Positions 8,754-17,040 of a DNA stretch of 64,000 nucleotides are shown here, piece after piece. The DNA is from CAZAMB01 sp964486335. Its GTDB lineage: Bacteria; Planctomycetota; Phycisphaerae; UBA1845. The translations under genes were made by a program, and so were the position numbers. The notes beneath the pieces were generated by a model that was given only the letters and a program-made list of their open reading frames with translations, was not told the DNA's origin and did no database searches. The stretch covers positions 1 to 64,000 of the forward strand of contig CAZAMB010000014.1 of the NCBI GenBank assembly GCA_964486335.1, written 5' to 3'. The first letter of the stretch is position 1, and every line of letters starts with the position of its first letter.

Positions 8754-10280
8754 ATGCTGATTCCAATGAGCCACATGACACTTTCACTCGATCCACCGTT
8801 TCGCGGAGCCGACGGGCGCGAGCCTTGGACGGCCTCGGAGAACCCGAGGCACGCCGACTCCGTGCGCTGGCAGGAAGCACTGCGAAGGTTTTATGATCGG
8901 GTCAAGGTCGGCGTACGTGATCGGTGGGTGGACTACGCGCGCATTCGCATCCGGCAGCGACTGGTCGGCATCGTTCCGCCGGGAAGTCGCGTACTGGATA
9001 TCGGATGCGCGACGGGCGACATGCTGGCTGAATTGCGTCCGTCCCACGGCGTGGGCCTCGATCTCAACGAAAACATGGTCGCCGAAGCGGCTCGGCGTTA
9101 TCCAAGCCTGCGTTTTCTTCCCATGCGCGGCGAGGATGCCGCTCAATTGCACGAAACATTCGACTACGTCATCGTCTCTCAGACGGTGGACGAAATCTAC
9201 GATGTACAGAAGTTGTTGCACTCTTTGCAATCCGTCTGCCACTCGCGCACACGACTGATTGTCGTTATTCACAGTCGCGTGTGGCAACCGTTGCTTTCGC
9301 TTCTCGAACGACTGCGGCTCAAACCGCCGACGCCGGAGCGCAACTGGCTTCCGCACGATGAGATCATTCACCTGCTCAAGCTGGCCGACTTCGAGACGGT
9401 GCGGATGTTCAGCATGACCATCGCCCCGCTCTATGTTCCGATTGTTTCTGCGCTGCTGAACCGATTCGCAGCGCAGCTTCCGGGACTTCGCTGGCTAGGA
9501 TTCAACGACGTGATCATCGCACGCTCGGTCGATCGCGTGGTCCAGACCGGGGATCGTCCTCGAAGCGCGTCGATCATCGTTCCCGCGCGCAACGAAGCCG
9601 GACACATTGAGGACCTGCTTCGGCGGATTCCCATGTTCGCGGAGAAGCAGGAAGTGATCTTCGTCGAGGGCAACAGCACCGACGATACCTGGGAAACCAT
9701 CGAGCGAGTCGCGGCGACTTACAGGGGTCCGATGACGGTCCAAACCATGCGACAGGACGGTTGCGGCAAGGGCGACGCCGTGCGTAAGGGGTTCGACGCC
9801 GCCACGGGCGACGTGCTGATGATTCTCGACGCCGACATCAGCGTTCCTCCCGAAGAGTTGCCGGTTTTCTTTGACGCACTTGCCAGGGGACAAGGCGAGT
9901 TCATCAATGGATCGCGGATGGTCTATCTGATGGATCGACGGGCGATGCGATTTCTGAATCTGCTCGGGAACAAAGTCTTCGGCTGGGTGTTTACGTATCT
10001 GCTTTCACAGCGATTCCGCGACACGCTCTGCGGCACGAAAGTGCTGACGCGACGCGACTACGAGCGTATCGCCGCGGGGCGAGCCTATTTCGGCGACTTT
10101 GATCCGTTCGGGGATTTCGATCTGCTCTTCGGCGCGGCCAAAGCCAATCTCAAGATCATCGACATGCCCGTCCACTACAAAGCCCGCACGTACGGCGAAA
10201 CCAACATCTCGCGATTCAGTCACGGCTGGATGCTGCTGAAGATGTGCTTCGTCGCGGCACATAAGCTCAAGTTTGTGTGA
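8754..10280 (+). CDS. SAM methyltransferase - family 2 glycosyltransferase fusion (508 aa)
   Basis: Two enzymes are joined in one chain. Residues about 45-250 are a class I SAM-dependent methyltransferase (motif I VLDIGCATGD at 80-89, acidic post-I LDLNENM). Residues about 270-500 are a GT-A family 2 glycosyltransferase like dolichyl/polyprenyl-phosphate mannosyltransferases (SIIVPARNEAGHIEDLL, GKGDAVRKGF, the metal-binding DADIS, and a late CGTKVLTRRDY motif). The fusion suggests a methyltransferase acting on a lipid-linked sugar intermediate. Starts at 8754 and 8775 are both possible; neither has a strong ribosome-binding site. It converges on the GT39 gene 38 bp away, and the cluster to 13.7 kb is rich in sugar and methyl transferases. 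Confidence 0.9.
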   Translation: MLIPMSHMTLSLDPPFRGADGREPWTASENPRHADSVRWQEALRRFYDRVKVGVRDRWVDYARIRIRQRLVGIVPPGSRVLDIGCATGDMLAELRPSHGVGLDLNENMVAEAARRYPSLRFLPMRGEDAAQLHETFDYVIVSQTVDEIYDVQKLLHSLQSVCHSRTRLIVVIHSRVWQPLLSLLERLRLKPPTPERNWLPHDEIIHLLKLADFETVRMFSMTIAPLYVPIVSALLNRFAAQLPGLRWLGFNDVIIARSVDRVVQTGDRPRSASIIVPARNEAGHIEDLLRRIPMFAEKQEVIFVEGNSTDDTWETIERVAATYRGPMTVQTMRQDGCGKGDAVRKGFDAATGDVLMILDADISVPPEELPVFFDALARGQGEFINGSRMVYLMDRRAMRFLNLLGNKVFGWVFTYLLSQRFRDTLCGTKVLTRRDYERIAAGRAYFGDFDPFGDFDLLFGAAKANLKIIDMPVHYKARTYGETNISRFSHGWMLLKMCFVAAHKLKFV

Positions 10281-10318
10281 CCCGGACTGCGGCCGCCGCC
10301 CCGCGTTGTTCGACGCGA

Positions 10319-12121
10319 TCAGGGTCGGACGGCTACCGAGGTATTCTTCGAATCGCTTTCGAACAATTGTCGAAGTGTATCGATTTCCTGTGGCGATCTG
10401 CATTGGTGGATCGCCTGATCAAAAGCGGCCGCCGCAGCCGGCAAGTCCCCCTTTGCGGATAACCAGCGAGACCGAAGGAGCGCCGGCGCGATCAACGATC
10501 GGCCATTCGGCAGCTCCCGATAGAGCGTTTCGATGCCGGCCATGAGCTTTTCCTTCGCTATACCCTTACCGGTTACCTCAAGCAGAAACAAACCGTTGAA
10601 GCGATGCAATCTCATGGTGGAAGGCAGTTGTACGGGCGGAGTGACCTGATCGAAACCCAGATACATGCGATCAGTGTAGACGAGCATCCAGGTGGTTCCG
10701 CACTTTTCGTTCCAGCCGGCGGCATCGAGAATACTCGGCATGGTGTCGAGGCGAATCGGAACGAGTTGCAGTTGATCCGGTCCGTACCGAGCCTTGCCAA
10801 ACGCCAACGGAGAAAACACCGGCGGAACGGAATCGGAGGCAACGACGGCGGCAACGTCACCCGCCTGCGCATTTGCTCTCAAGTGCCCCATCACTCCGCG
10901 CCAGTCGCGTTTATCCACGCGTGCCAGTGAGGCCAACGATTCTCGAGTCATCGGTACGGCGAACAATGCGATGGCCGCAAAACAGACCAAGATTCCGATG
11001 CTCCTTTTGCTGCGTTGAAGTTCCTCGCGGATCGCATCGATGGCGACGGCCACGCAGCCAAATAGGAGCACTGCACCGACCAGCAGGTATTGAGGTTTCG
11101 GAACGGCATTGGCGAGCAGCGCATAGACGGCCGCATAAGTGAACGGAAAACTGAGAAACACCGCCAGAAACAGTCCGATTCCAGTTTGCCCCCGCTTGGC
11201 ACGCGAGATCAAGACGCCCAGTCCAACCAGCGCTGCCACACAGCCGAGTACGATCAGCCATGTGTTGGTGTTTATAGAGTTGAACACCACGCTGGTTGAA
11301 TAGCCGCTAAAGAGTCCGCGAAACCCGCTAATGAGAAACCAGCCTGCCCGAATCGCCCAGTTCGTCGATTGCGATTGAACGGCCTGACGACTCGCGCCGA
11401 GAACGATCGCAAAGAATGGAGCGTACAGACCATAGGCAACAATCAAGGAAAGTAAGGTCCAGCGAAACCGACGCTGCTCCTGCCATCGCATGACATGCGA
11501 TTCGTCGTTCCATGCGCGGAGTCGAACAGTTAGCGCATAGAAACCGATCCCAAGCAAGATGAACTGCGGATCGGTCCAGCGCGTCATAAGCAACAGGAAC
11601 GCGCTTAGAGCGAAGAGCATCCATGAGGAAACCATGTTCCGGTTTCTGGCGATCTGAAACGCCAGCACGCAGGCGAGCGACAGAAAAAAGTTGAGCGCGT
11701 ACGGTCGAACTTCCTGCGACATGGCCAGGTGGATCGGACAAACGGCCAGAAACAACGCCGCGATTAATCCCGCAAAGGGACCGGCGACTCGCCAAATCAG
11801 AAGACCCAGCAGCCCGACGCCGCCCGCGCCCAACAGGGCCGATGGAAAGCGCACCCACCAGTCGCTTTCCGCCAATCCCAAGCGCGCCAAGGCCGCGCCG
11901 ATAATGTTGTCGAGCGGCGGTTGGCCTACCACGGCAGCCGCCCGGACGACGCCCCACGGATCGAGATGATAGGTCTCGACTGTGACGATTTCGTCCATCC
12001 AAAGACTTTCGGCGTCGAGGCGAGTGAGGCGAAGCGCCAGTGCCCCCAACGTGAGACCGGCCAGGATTAAGCCCGGCAGTCGTTGTCGTTGGTCCGTTAA
12101 ACTATCCTGACTGGAAATCAC
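10319..12121 (-). CDS. GT39/ArnT-like membrane glycosyltransferase (600 aa)
   Basis: This is a polytopic GT-C glycosyltransferase that would use a polyprenyl-phosphate sugar donor on the outer face of the membrane. The sequence begins with a hydrophobic helix, then the first periplasmic loop with the characteristic acidic motif in DAESLWMDEIVTVE (residues about 36-49). It continues with about 10 hydrophobic segments to residue 410 and a soluble C-terminal domain of about 190 residues, part of which (DLPAAAAAFDQAIHQC) looks helical and TPR-like. The acceptor and sugar cannot be told. The gene starts 6 bp after the stop of the methyltransferase gene upstream, so both are likely one operon. Confidence 0.87.
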   Translation of the reverse strand: MISSQDSLTDQRQRLPGLILAGLTLGALALRLTRLDAESLWMDEIVTVETYHLDPWGVVRAAAVVGQPPLDNIIGAALARLGLAESDWWVRFPSALLGAGGVGLLGLLIWRVAGPFAGLIAALFLAVCPIHLAMSQEVRPYALNFFLSLACVLAFQIARNRNMVSSWMLFALSAFLLLMTRWTDPQFILLGIGFYALTVRLRAWNDESHVMRWQEQRRFRWTLLSLIVAYGLYAPFFAIVLGASRQAVQSQSTNWAIRAGWFLISGFRGLFSGYSTSVVFNSINTNTWLIVLGCVAALVGLGVLISRAKRGQTGIGLFLAVFLSFPFTYAAVYALLANAVPKPQYLLVGAVLLFGCVAVAIDAIREELQRSKRSIGILVCFAAIALFAVPMTRESLASLARVDKRDWRGVMGHLRANAQAGDVAAVVASDSVPPVFSPLAFGKARYGPDQLQLVPIRLDTMPSILDAAGWNEKCGTTWMLVYTDRMYLGFDQVTPPVQLPSTMRLHRFNGLFLLEVTGKGIAKEKLMAGIETLYRELPNGRSLIAPALLRSRWLSAKGDLPAAAAAFDQAIHQCRSPQEIDTLRQLFESDSKNTSVAVRP

Positions 12122-12127
12122 GGCGGT

Positions 12128-12778
12128 TCACCGGTTGGGCGCCGGCTTCCAACCGCGCAGGTAAACGTAGGCCGTCAAGGATGACGGCAGACACCTTGGC
12201 GTGTAACGAACAACGTCGAGTTCATAATATCGCCGCATGTGTTCAACTACCTGTCGATCCGTGGTCACATGATATTCGCCGATGTTGCAGCCCAGTGCGT
12301 AGAGGGCGGTGTTCATCAAGACGTTGACCCCCGGGACTCCGACGACGTAGCAACCGCCCGGGCGGAGCACTCGAAGCACTTCCGAAAACGCCGCTTCCTG
12401 TTGATTCGGCGGGATCTCCTCATGAATGCTGATCGCCAGGGCGGCGTCGAAGGACTCGTCGTCATAAGGCAATGAAGTAATGGACCCCTGTCGAAGTTGC
12501 GGGCGGATTCCGCTCTGCTCAAAACTCCGAGTTACTTCGCCGGCACGATCGTGGACATCGATTCCGTGAATCTCCTTGAACCTTTCGGAAAGATTCAGGA
12601 AGGAAACTCCGCTGCCGTAGCCAAGTTCCAACACGCGATCTCCGTGGGGCAATAGGCCGATGCAGCGCGCCACACGGCGACGATAGAACCATCCGACGAT
12701 TGGAAGGCGATAGTACCGAATGGGATCGGCGTCGCTCGTCCATGAATACTCGCCGGGAGCGAGCATTTGCAATTCCAT
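12128..12778 (-). CDS. class I SAM-dependent methyltransferase (216 aa)
   Basis: The SAM-binding motif I reads RVLELGYGSGVSFLNL, followed by the acidic post-I strand IHGIDVHDRAG and the LRVLRPGGCYVVGVPG motif typical of methyltransferase_11-type enzymes. The N-terminal region before motif I is short and carries YRRRVARCIGLLP. I prefer the ATG at 12778 (GGAG about 10 nt upstream) to the TTG at 12823, which lacks a ribosome-binding site. The enzyme is encoded directly upstream of the GT39-like transferase with 6 bp between them, so a role in modifying the same glycan or its lipid carrier is a fair inference. The substrate is unknown. Confidence 0.87.
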   Translation of the reverse strand: MELQMLAPGEYSWTSDADPIRYYRLPIVGWFYRRRVARCIGLLPHGDRVLELGYGSGVSFLNLSERFKEIHGIDVHDRAGEVTRSFEQSGIRPQLRQGSITSLPYDDESFDAALAISIHEEIPPNQQEAAFSEVLRVLRPGGCYVVGVPGVNVLMNTALYALGCNIGEYHVTTDRQVVEHMRRYYELDVVRYTPRCLPSSLTAYVYLRGWKPAPNR

Positions 12779-12970
12779 TTTCAGGGCACTCCCGCAGCAA
12801 TATCGATCCAATGGGAAGGTCAATACACATATCGGACGCTTGGGAGGGGTTCGCCAGATTCTGCATGGCCGCTCGACCCAATGCGCAAGGATTGCGCGGG
12901 CTCGAAGTTTTCGGAAGTCCTTGTCACGGAGTTATCAGACGCATGTGTTTTTCCGATAACCAATCGGGAG

Positions 12971-13705
12971 ATGACTTTCGAGGCGCCGGCTCACAGACTA
13001 CCCATGCAAGCCCTAACCAATCAGCGCGTCGCGAGCATTTTTGACCAGGCGGCAGAGTCGTTCGACGCAAACAGCAATCCGTACACGATGCGTCGACGTG
13101 CGGAGGCGCTGGCGGCGTTGGTTCGCGGTCGCAGTCTCGAACTCGGCGGCGGAACGGCTGCGGTCACAGCGGCACTGACCGATCGTTCCGGCGCGACGCA
13201 CTCCGACATCGCCCCGCGGATGTGCGTCGTGGCGCGCGAGAAAGTCGGCTGCCCCAGCGTCTGCCTTGACGCCGAGCAGATTCCTTTTGCCGATTCGTCC
13301 CTCGACACCGCCGTCAGCGCGGAGATGATCTATTACCTTCGCGACCCCGACCGTTTCGTGCGCGACGCCCATCGCGTGCTTCGACCGGGCGGACGGCTGG
13401 TTTTGTCCACCACCAATCCCATCATGACCGTCGCCGAGCGGGCCCGCACAATACTTCGTCGAGTGGGCGTTTCGGGCATGTTCATCGACGACGGGTCGCC
13501 GCGATTTCCACCGATCGGCAACATCGTGGCCATGCTGCGCCGCACCGGTTTCATCATCGAAACTGTTCGCGGGATTGTGCCGATTCCATTCGCTTCGTTT
13601 GACAGACTCAATCGAATCCTCGAACGGTCACCGTTGCATCGCCTGGGCTTGTTCTACGTCATCGTCGCCATCAAGCCCAAAACAATAACATCCATGACGT
13701 CCTAA
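12971..13705 (+). CDS. class I SAM-dependent methyltransferase (244 aa)
   Basis: The protein has a methyltransferase_11-like fold: RSLELGGGTAAVTAAL as motif I, an LDAEQIPFADSSLDTAVSAEM segment as motif II and the HRVLRPGGRLVLSTTNP motif III. The ATG at 12971 or the one at 13004 could be used; upstream in-frame codons overlap the divergent methyltransferase promoter region and look non-coding. The motif I glycines (LGGGT) are slightly unusual but functional in other members. Being divergently transcribed from another methyltransferase gene and next to glycosyltransferases, it may belong to the same surface-glycan locus. Confidence 0.85.
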   Translation: MTFEAPAHRLPMQALTNQRVASIFDQAAESFDANSNPYTMRRRAEALAALVRGRSLELGGGTAAVTAALTDRSGATHSDIAPRMCVVAREKVGCPSVCLDAEQIPFADSSLDTAVSAEMIYYLRDPDRFVRDAHRVLRPGGRLVLSTTNPIMTVAERARTILRRVGVSGMFIDDGSPRFPPIGNIVAMLRRTGFIIETVRGIVPIPFASFDRLNRILERSPLHRLGLFYVIVAIKPKTITSMTS

Positions 13706-13780
13706 CCGCGTCGCGCCGCAGCAATTGCAGGTCCGGCGTCGGCGACCTAAGCTTTCCGAAGTTCCAAGGAGCACCGATTC

Positions 13781-14362
13781 ATGATGCGAGCCGATCAACT
13801 CGACAGCGGACGAGCCATGCTGCTGGTCATCGACCTTCAAGACAAACTTCTTCCCCTGATTCGCGATCGGCAACACGTCATCGCGGCGACCCAACGGATG
13901 TTCGCGGGGGCTCGCGTTTTCGAGTTGCCCGTGCTGGTCACGGAGCAGTACCCCAAGGGAATCGGACGAACGGATGCGTCGTTGCGTGAATTGATCGAAG
14001 CGTGCCAAGCACGGACTTTGGAGAAAAGCACTTTCAGCGCCTGGGCCGAATCGTCGGTCCGCGAGGCCATGATGACGATCGACCGACCGCAGGTCATTGT
14101 CGTGGGCATCGAGGCTCACGTTTGCGTTCAACAAACCGCGCTGGACCTCGCCTCGCGCGATTACGACGTTTATGTCTGCGCCGATGCCATCGGTTCGCGG
14201 GCATCACTCGATTACGAGTGCGCGTTGCATCGGATGAGGCAGTCCGGCGTTCGAGTGACCACGGTGGAAAGCGTGCTCTTTGAGTTGTGCGTTCGCTGTG
14301 ACGCGCCGCGATTCAAACCTCTGATCGAGATCATCAAGGCCGGTCCGCAAGAGAGCCGGTAA
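13781..14362 (+). CDS. isochorismatase family cysteine hydrolase (193 aa)
   Basis: This is a member of the isochorismatase-like/nicotinamidase superfamily. The catalytic triad is visible: Asp in VIDLQDKLLP near residue 20, Lys in VTEQYPKGIG near residue 58 and the nucleophilic Cys in VVGIEAHVCVQQTALDL near residue 115. The length is typical (about 180-210 aa). It resembles the YcaC/isochorismatase-domain hydrolases of unassigned substrate rather than nicotinamidases, because the metal-binding His pair is not evident. It is probably cytoplasmic. The ATG at 13781 follows a GGAGCACC stretch (GGAG about 10 nt upstream). No functional neighbour hints at the substrate. Confidence 0.88.
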   Translation: MMRADQLDSGRAMLLVIDLQDKLLPLIRDRQHVIAATQRMFAGARVFELPVLVTEQYPKGIGRTDASLRELIEACQARTLEKSTFSAWAESSVREAMMTIDRPQVIVVGIEAHVCVQQTALDLASRDYDVYVCADAIGSRASLDYECALHRMRQSGVRVTTVESVLFELCVRCDAPRFKPLIEIIKAGPQESR

Positions 14363-14396
14363 ACGCTGCGCTATTCATGCAGTGAAACGAGTGGCG

Positions 14397-16082
14397 TCAG
14401 GCGGGCGCATGCGTCTTGTCGGCGTCGACCAGGCGAACATGCACGGCCGGCAAATGAACGTGAATCGTTGTGCCCTCGCCCACATGGCTTTCCACGGCGA
14501 TCTCCCCATTCAACTCGGCCACGATTTTCTTCGCGGCGGCAAGCCCCAGTCCCGTTCCGGCTTGTCCCTTGGACGAGTGGAATGGATGGAAGATTCGCCC
14601 AAGGTCTTCCGGCGGAATGCCCTTTCCGTTGTCGCCGACGGTCAGCGTCACACGCCCCGCCGACGGGTGATACCGCGTGGAGATGTTGATGCGACCGCCC
14701 TCGGGAGGAGCGGCTTCAATGGCATTGAGAATGATATTGTGAATGACCTGGTGCATGCCGTCGGGATCCGTAGGGATCGGGGACATTTCCTCGAACTCGG
14801 TCAGCATCATCACCTTGCGATCGTCGGCCTTTGACTGAACCAGCGCGATGACGTCCTCCACGATCTTGTTGATCTGGGCCAATTCGATCTTCGGCTGGCG
14901 GTCCTTGGAAAACGTGAGCATGTTCATCGCCAGCACGTAAATCCGATTCAGGTTACGCCGAACCAACGACCATCCGGACTCGACGGTTTCAAAGGCCCGA
15001 CGCTTGAGTCCGAGTTCGAGCACGTCCGCACCGCCTTGCATGCCCTGCAAAATGTTACGGATGTGATGTGAGAGATAGGCCACCGTCTCACCGGCGGCCG
15101 CCAGGCGTTCGGTCTGCACGCGAGATTCCTGCAACCGCAGGTTTTCGATGGCCATCCCGGCCAATCGCCCAATCGCCACGACCAGTCGCAATTGTTCCTG
15201 GGAATAGGTGTGTCGGGACATTGAGCTGTCGAGGTGAAACACTCCGGCGATCTCATCGCGAACAAGCACGGGCACGCAAATGATGCTCTTGAGACCCAGC
15301 CGATGGATGCTGTCCTGTTTGGTTTCCCCACCGAATCGATCGTCGGTCATGGCGTTGGCGCAGAGAACGCCCTCGCGCGTTTTGAGCACATGATTGATGA
15401 TCGTTCGGGACGTGATGATCTTCATCCGTTGGCCGCGCTCGCGATTGCGCGAGCGAACAACGTGCGGCGTCAGCTCCGAATCCTTTGTGTCTCGGACAAG
15501 CAGCACCAGTCGATCAGTGATCAAACGCTCGAAAAGGATGTCCGCGATGCGCTCAAGCAGCGAATCAACCGACGTGAACGACCCGATCGTTTCCGCGATT
15601 TTGTACACGACATTCCACGCCACCACCGCATCCGCCGTCTCCGGCGGTTGCAGGATGACGCTGTCTTCCGAAGCATCGACGGAGGAGAGGATCGATGATT
15701 CGCCGCTGCCGCTGGACATGTCCACGTCCACCAGATCGCGAATCGCCGTCGCTCCCGAGAACCCTTCGAACTCATCCTTGCCGGTGAAGACCAGCACCGT
15801 GCTCCCGACTTTGATTTGATCGCCGTGCTTCAGTGCAGTTGGGGTGATGAGTCGTTGGCCGTTCAAGTACGTCCCGTTGGAACTGTTCAGATCCGCCAGC
15901 AACCAGGTTCCATTCATCGGGCGTATCTCGGCGTGATGGCGGGACGCGCTGTGATCGGACAAATGAATCTGCTCCGAGGACCGACCGATGACGGCCGGCT
16001 CGTGCAGCGTTTGATACGTTCGCCCCTTGTCGGGGCCTTGTAGGACATGCAACGTCGGCAACCCGATCACCCCCTGAGGCAC
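14397..16082 (-). CDS. FHA-GAF sensor histidine kinase (561 aa)
   Basis: Three modules are visible. Residues about 10-110 form a forkhead-associated domain (VIGRSSEQIHLSDHSASRHH and LNSSNGTYLNG), which binds phosphothreonine peptides. Residues about 165-320 are a GAF sensor domain. Residues about 330-555 are a histidine kinase core: the H-box contains SHHIRNILQGM, and the ATPase lobe has NIILNAIEAAPPEGG, DNGKGIPPEDLGRIFHPFHSS and GTGLGLAAAKKI (N, G1, F and G2 boxes). No transmembrane helix or receiver domain is present, so it is a soluble kinase. The start is a GTG at 16082. The FHA domain suggests crosstalk with Ser/Thr kinases; no partner response regulator lies nearby. Confidence 0.92.
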   Translation of the reverse strand: MPQGVIGLPTLHVLQGPDKGRTYQTLHEPAVIGRSSEQIHLSDHSASRHHAEIRPMNGTWLLADLNSSNGTYLNGQRLITPTALKHGDQIKVGSTVLVFTGKDEFEGFSGATAIRDLVDVDMSSGSGESSILSSVDASEDSVILQPPETADAVVAWNVVYKIAETIGSFTSVDSLLERIADILFERLITDRLVLLVRDTKDSELTPHVVRSRNRERGQRMKIITSRTIINHVLKTREGVLCANAMTDDRFGGETKQDSIHRLGLKSIICVPVLVRDEIAGVFHLDSSMSRHTYSQEQLRLVVAIGRLAGMAIENLRLQESRVQTERLAAAGETVAYLSHHIRNILQGMQGGADVLELGLKRRAFETVESGWSLVRRNLNRIYVLAMNMLTFSKDRQPKIELAQINKIVEDVIALVQSKADDRKVMMLTEFEEMSPIPTDPDGMHQVIHNIILNAIEAAPPEGGRINISTRYHPSAGRVTLTVGDNGKGIPPEDLGRIFHPFHSSKGQAGTGLGLAAAKKIVAELNGEIAVESHVGEGTTIHVHLPAVHVRLVDADKTHAPA

Positions 16083-16512
16083 GATGCGGATTTCGTTCTT
16101 TTTTCAGCTTGCAAGTGCATCGATGGGCATCGCACCGTTGGTCCGCCTGGGACCACAGCTTGCGCACTCACCGAATATCCATCGTAGGTTTCAGCGGTCC
16201 CCGCGTCAACGGTGGATCGGCCGTGGATCGGCGCCGACATCGAACCGAGCCGCGATCCGGACAGCGACGGCGTCCGACATCATGCGAAGGGTTCGTCTCG
16301 AATGCCGAAGTCTGCCGTTGGCCCAATCCCCACGCTTCCCGATGCGGCGTCGGGGACCATTATGGGAACCCGGAAGCCGTCAAGCGAAGGCCCTTGCCGG
16401 TCGAAAAGTTCCATGGGAGCCCAAGGCCGCGCACCGCGATAAACGCGGCAACTTGCCTTTCGACGTTGACTGGACGAATACTCCCGTGATTTGACGAAGT
16501 TGGAGGTCTGGC
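16083..16512. other. divergent intergenic region, 430 bp
   Basis: This separates the FHA-GAF kinase (minus) from the small plus-strand gene at 16513. Open frames here are short, lack ribosome-binding sites and resemble no protein I know. No clear promoter, hairpin or repeat was found. A TTGACT at 16466-16471 has no convincing -10 partner. Confidence 0.5.
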
Positions 16513-17040
16513 TTGTCTGGAAATCCCCAGCCGTCGACGTATCAGGAACTCGTGGCGAGTCTCAAGCCCGGAGTTGCAAGGCCGAACTCGGCGGAGGCTC
16601 AGCTTGACTCATTGATCACGACGATGCGGGACCGCGAACGCAGGGCCAAGGAAAGCGCCGTGGCGGCCGCCCCCGATCCGATTCAGGTTCTACGCGACCA
16701 GGTGGTCACCCAGTTTATCCCCATGTTCGTGGAGCTGGTCGAAAAGTACACCGCCGTCGGAATGTCGATGCAGATGGATGCGTCCAACCTGCTTGAAGGA
16801 GGTCGGGAAATCGCCTTCGAGTTTGGAATGAATGATTATCGCATCCAGTTGCAGGGTACGGTGACTCAAAGCTCGATCGCCTTTCACGAAGTCCGGCATT
16901 CGCCCGACGTGCAAGGACAACTCATGGCCGGACCGATGCTCCGCCTTCGGCATCTCGACGCCGCGGCTTTTCGAGATTTTGTGTGCGAACGACTGACCGT
17001 CCTGCTGCGTTTCGCATCCAAACGAAAACCGGCGCACTAA
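16513..17040 (+). CDS. hypothetical cytoplasmic protein (175 aa)
   Basis: I do not recognise this protein. It starts at a TTG at 16513 with an excellent GGAGG box 6 nt upstream. It has no signal peptide or membrane segment. The N-terminal third is charged and helical (SLITTMRDRERRAKESAVAAA). The remainder alternates short hydrophobic strands and helices (DPIQVLRDQVVTQFIPMFVELVEKY, FRDFVCERLTVLLRFASK). The stop overlaps the stop of the convergent ABC-F gene by 4 bp. A compact alpha/beta domain is plausible, but no function can be given. Confidence 0.72.
   Translation: MSGNPQPSTYQELVASLKPGVARPNSAEAQLDSLITTMRDRERRAKESAVAAAPDPIQVLRDQVVTQFIPMFVELVEKYTAVGMSMQMDASNLLEGGREIAFEFGMNDYRIQLQGTVTQSSIAFHEVRHSPDVQGQLMAGPMLRLRHLDAAAFRDFVCERLTVLLRFASKRKPAH

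Noticed and set aside
8482..8880. 132-codon minus-strand frame between the lipoprotein and methyltransferase-GT2 genes
   Set aside because: It starts inside the 5' end of the real gene on the other strand, is Arg/Ser-rich at its N-terminus, and shows no motif or ribosome-binding site.
16083..16512. 136-codon plus-strand frame in the divergent region before the 16513 gene
   Set aside because: It lacks a ribosome-binding site, ends just before the better-supported TTG start of the next gene, and has no protein-like pattern.
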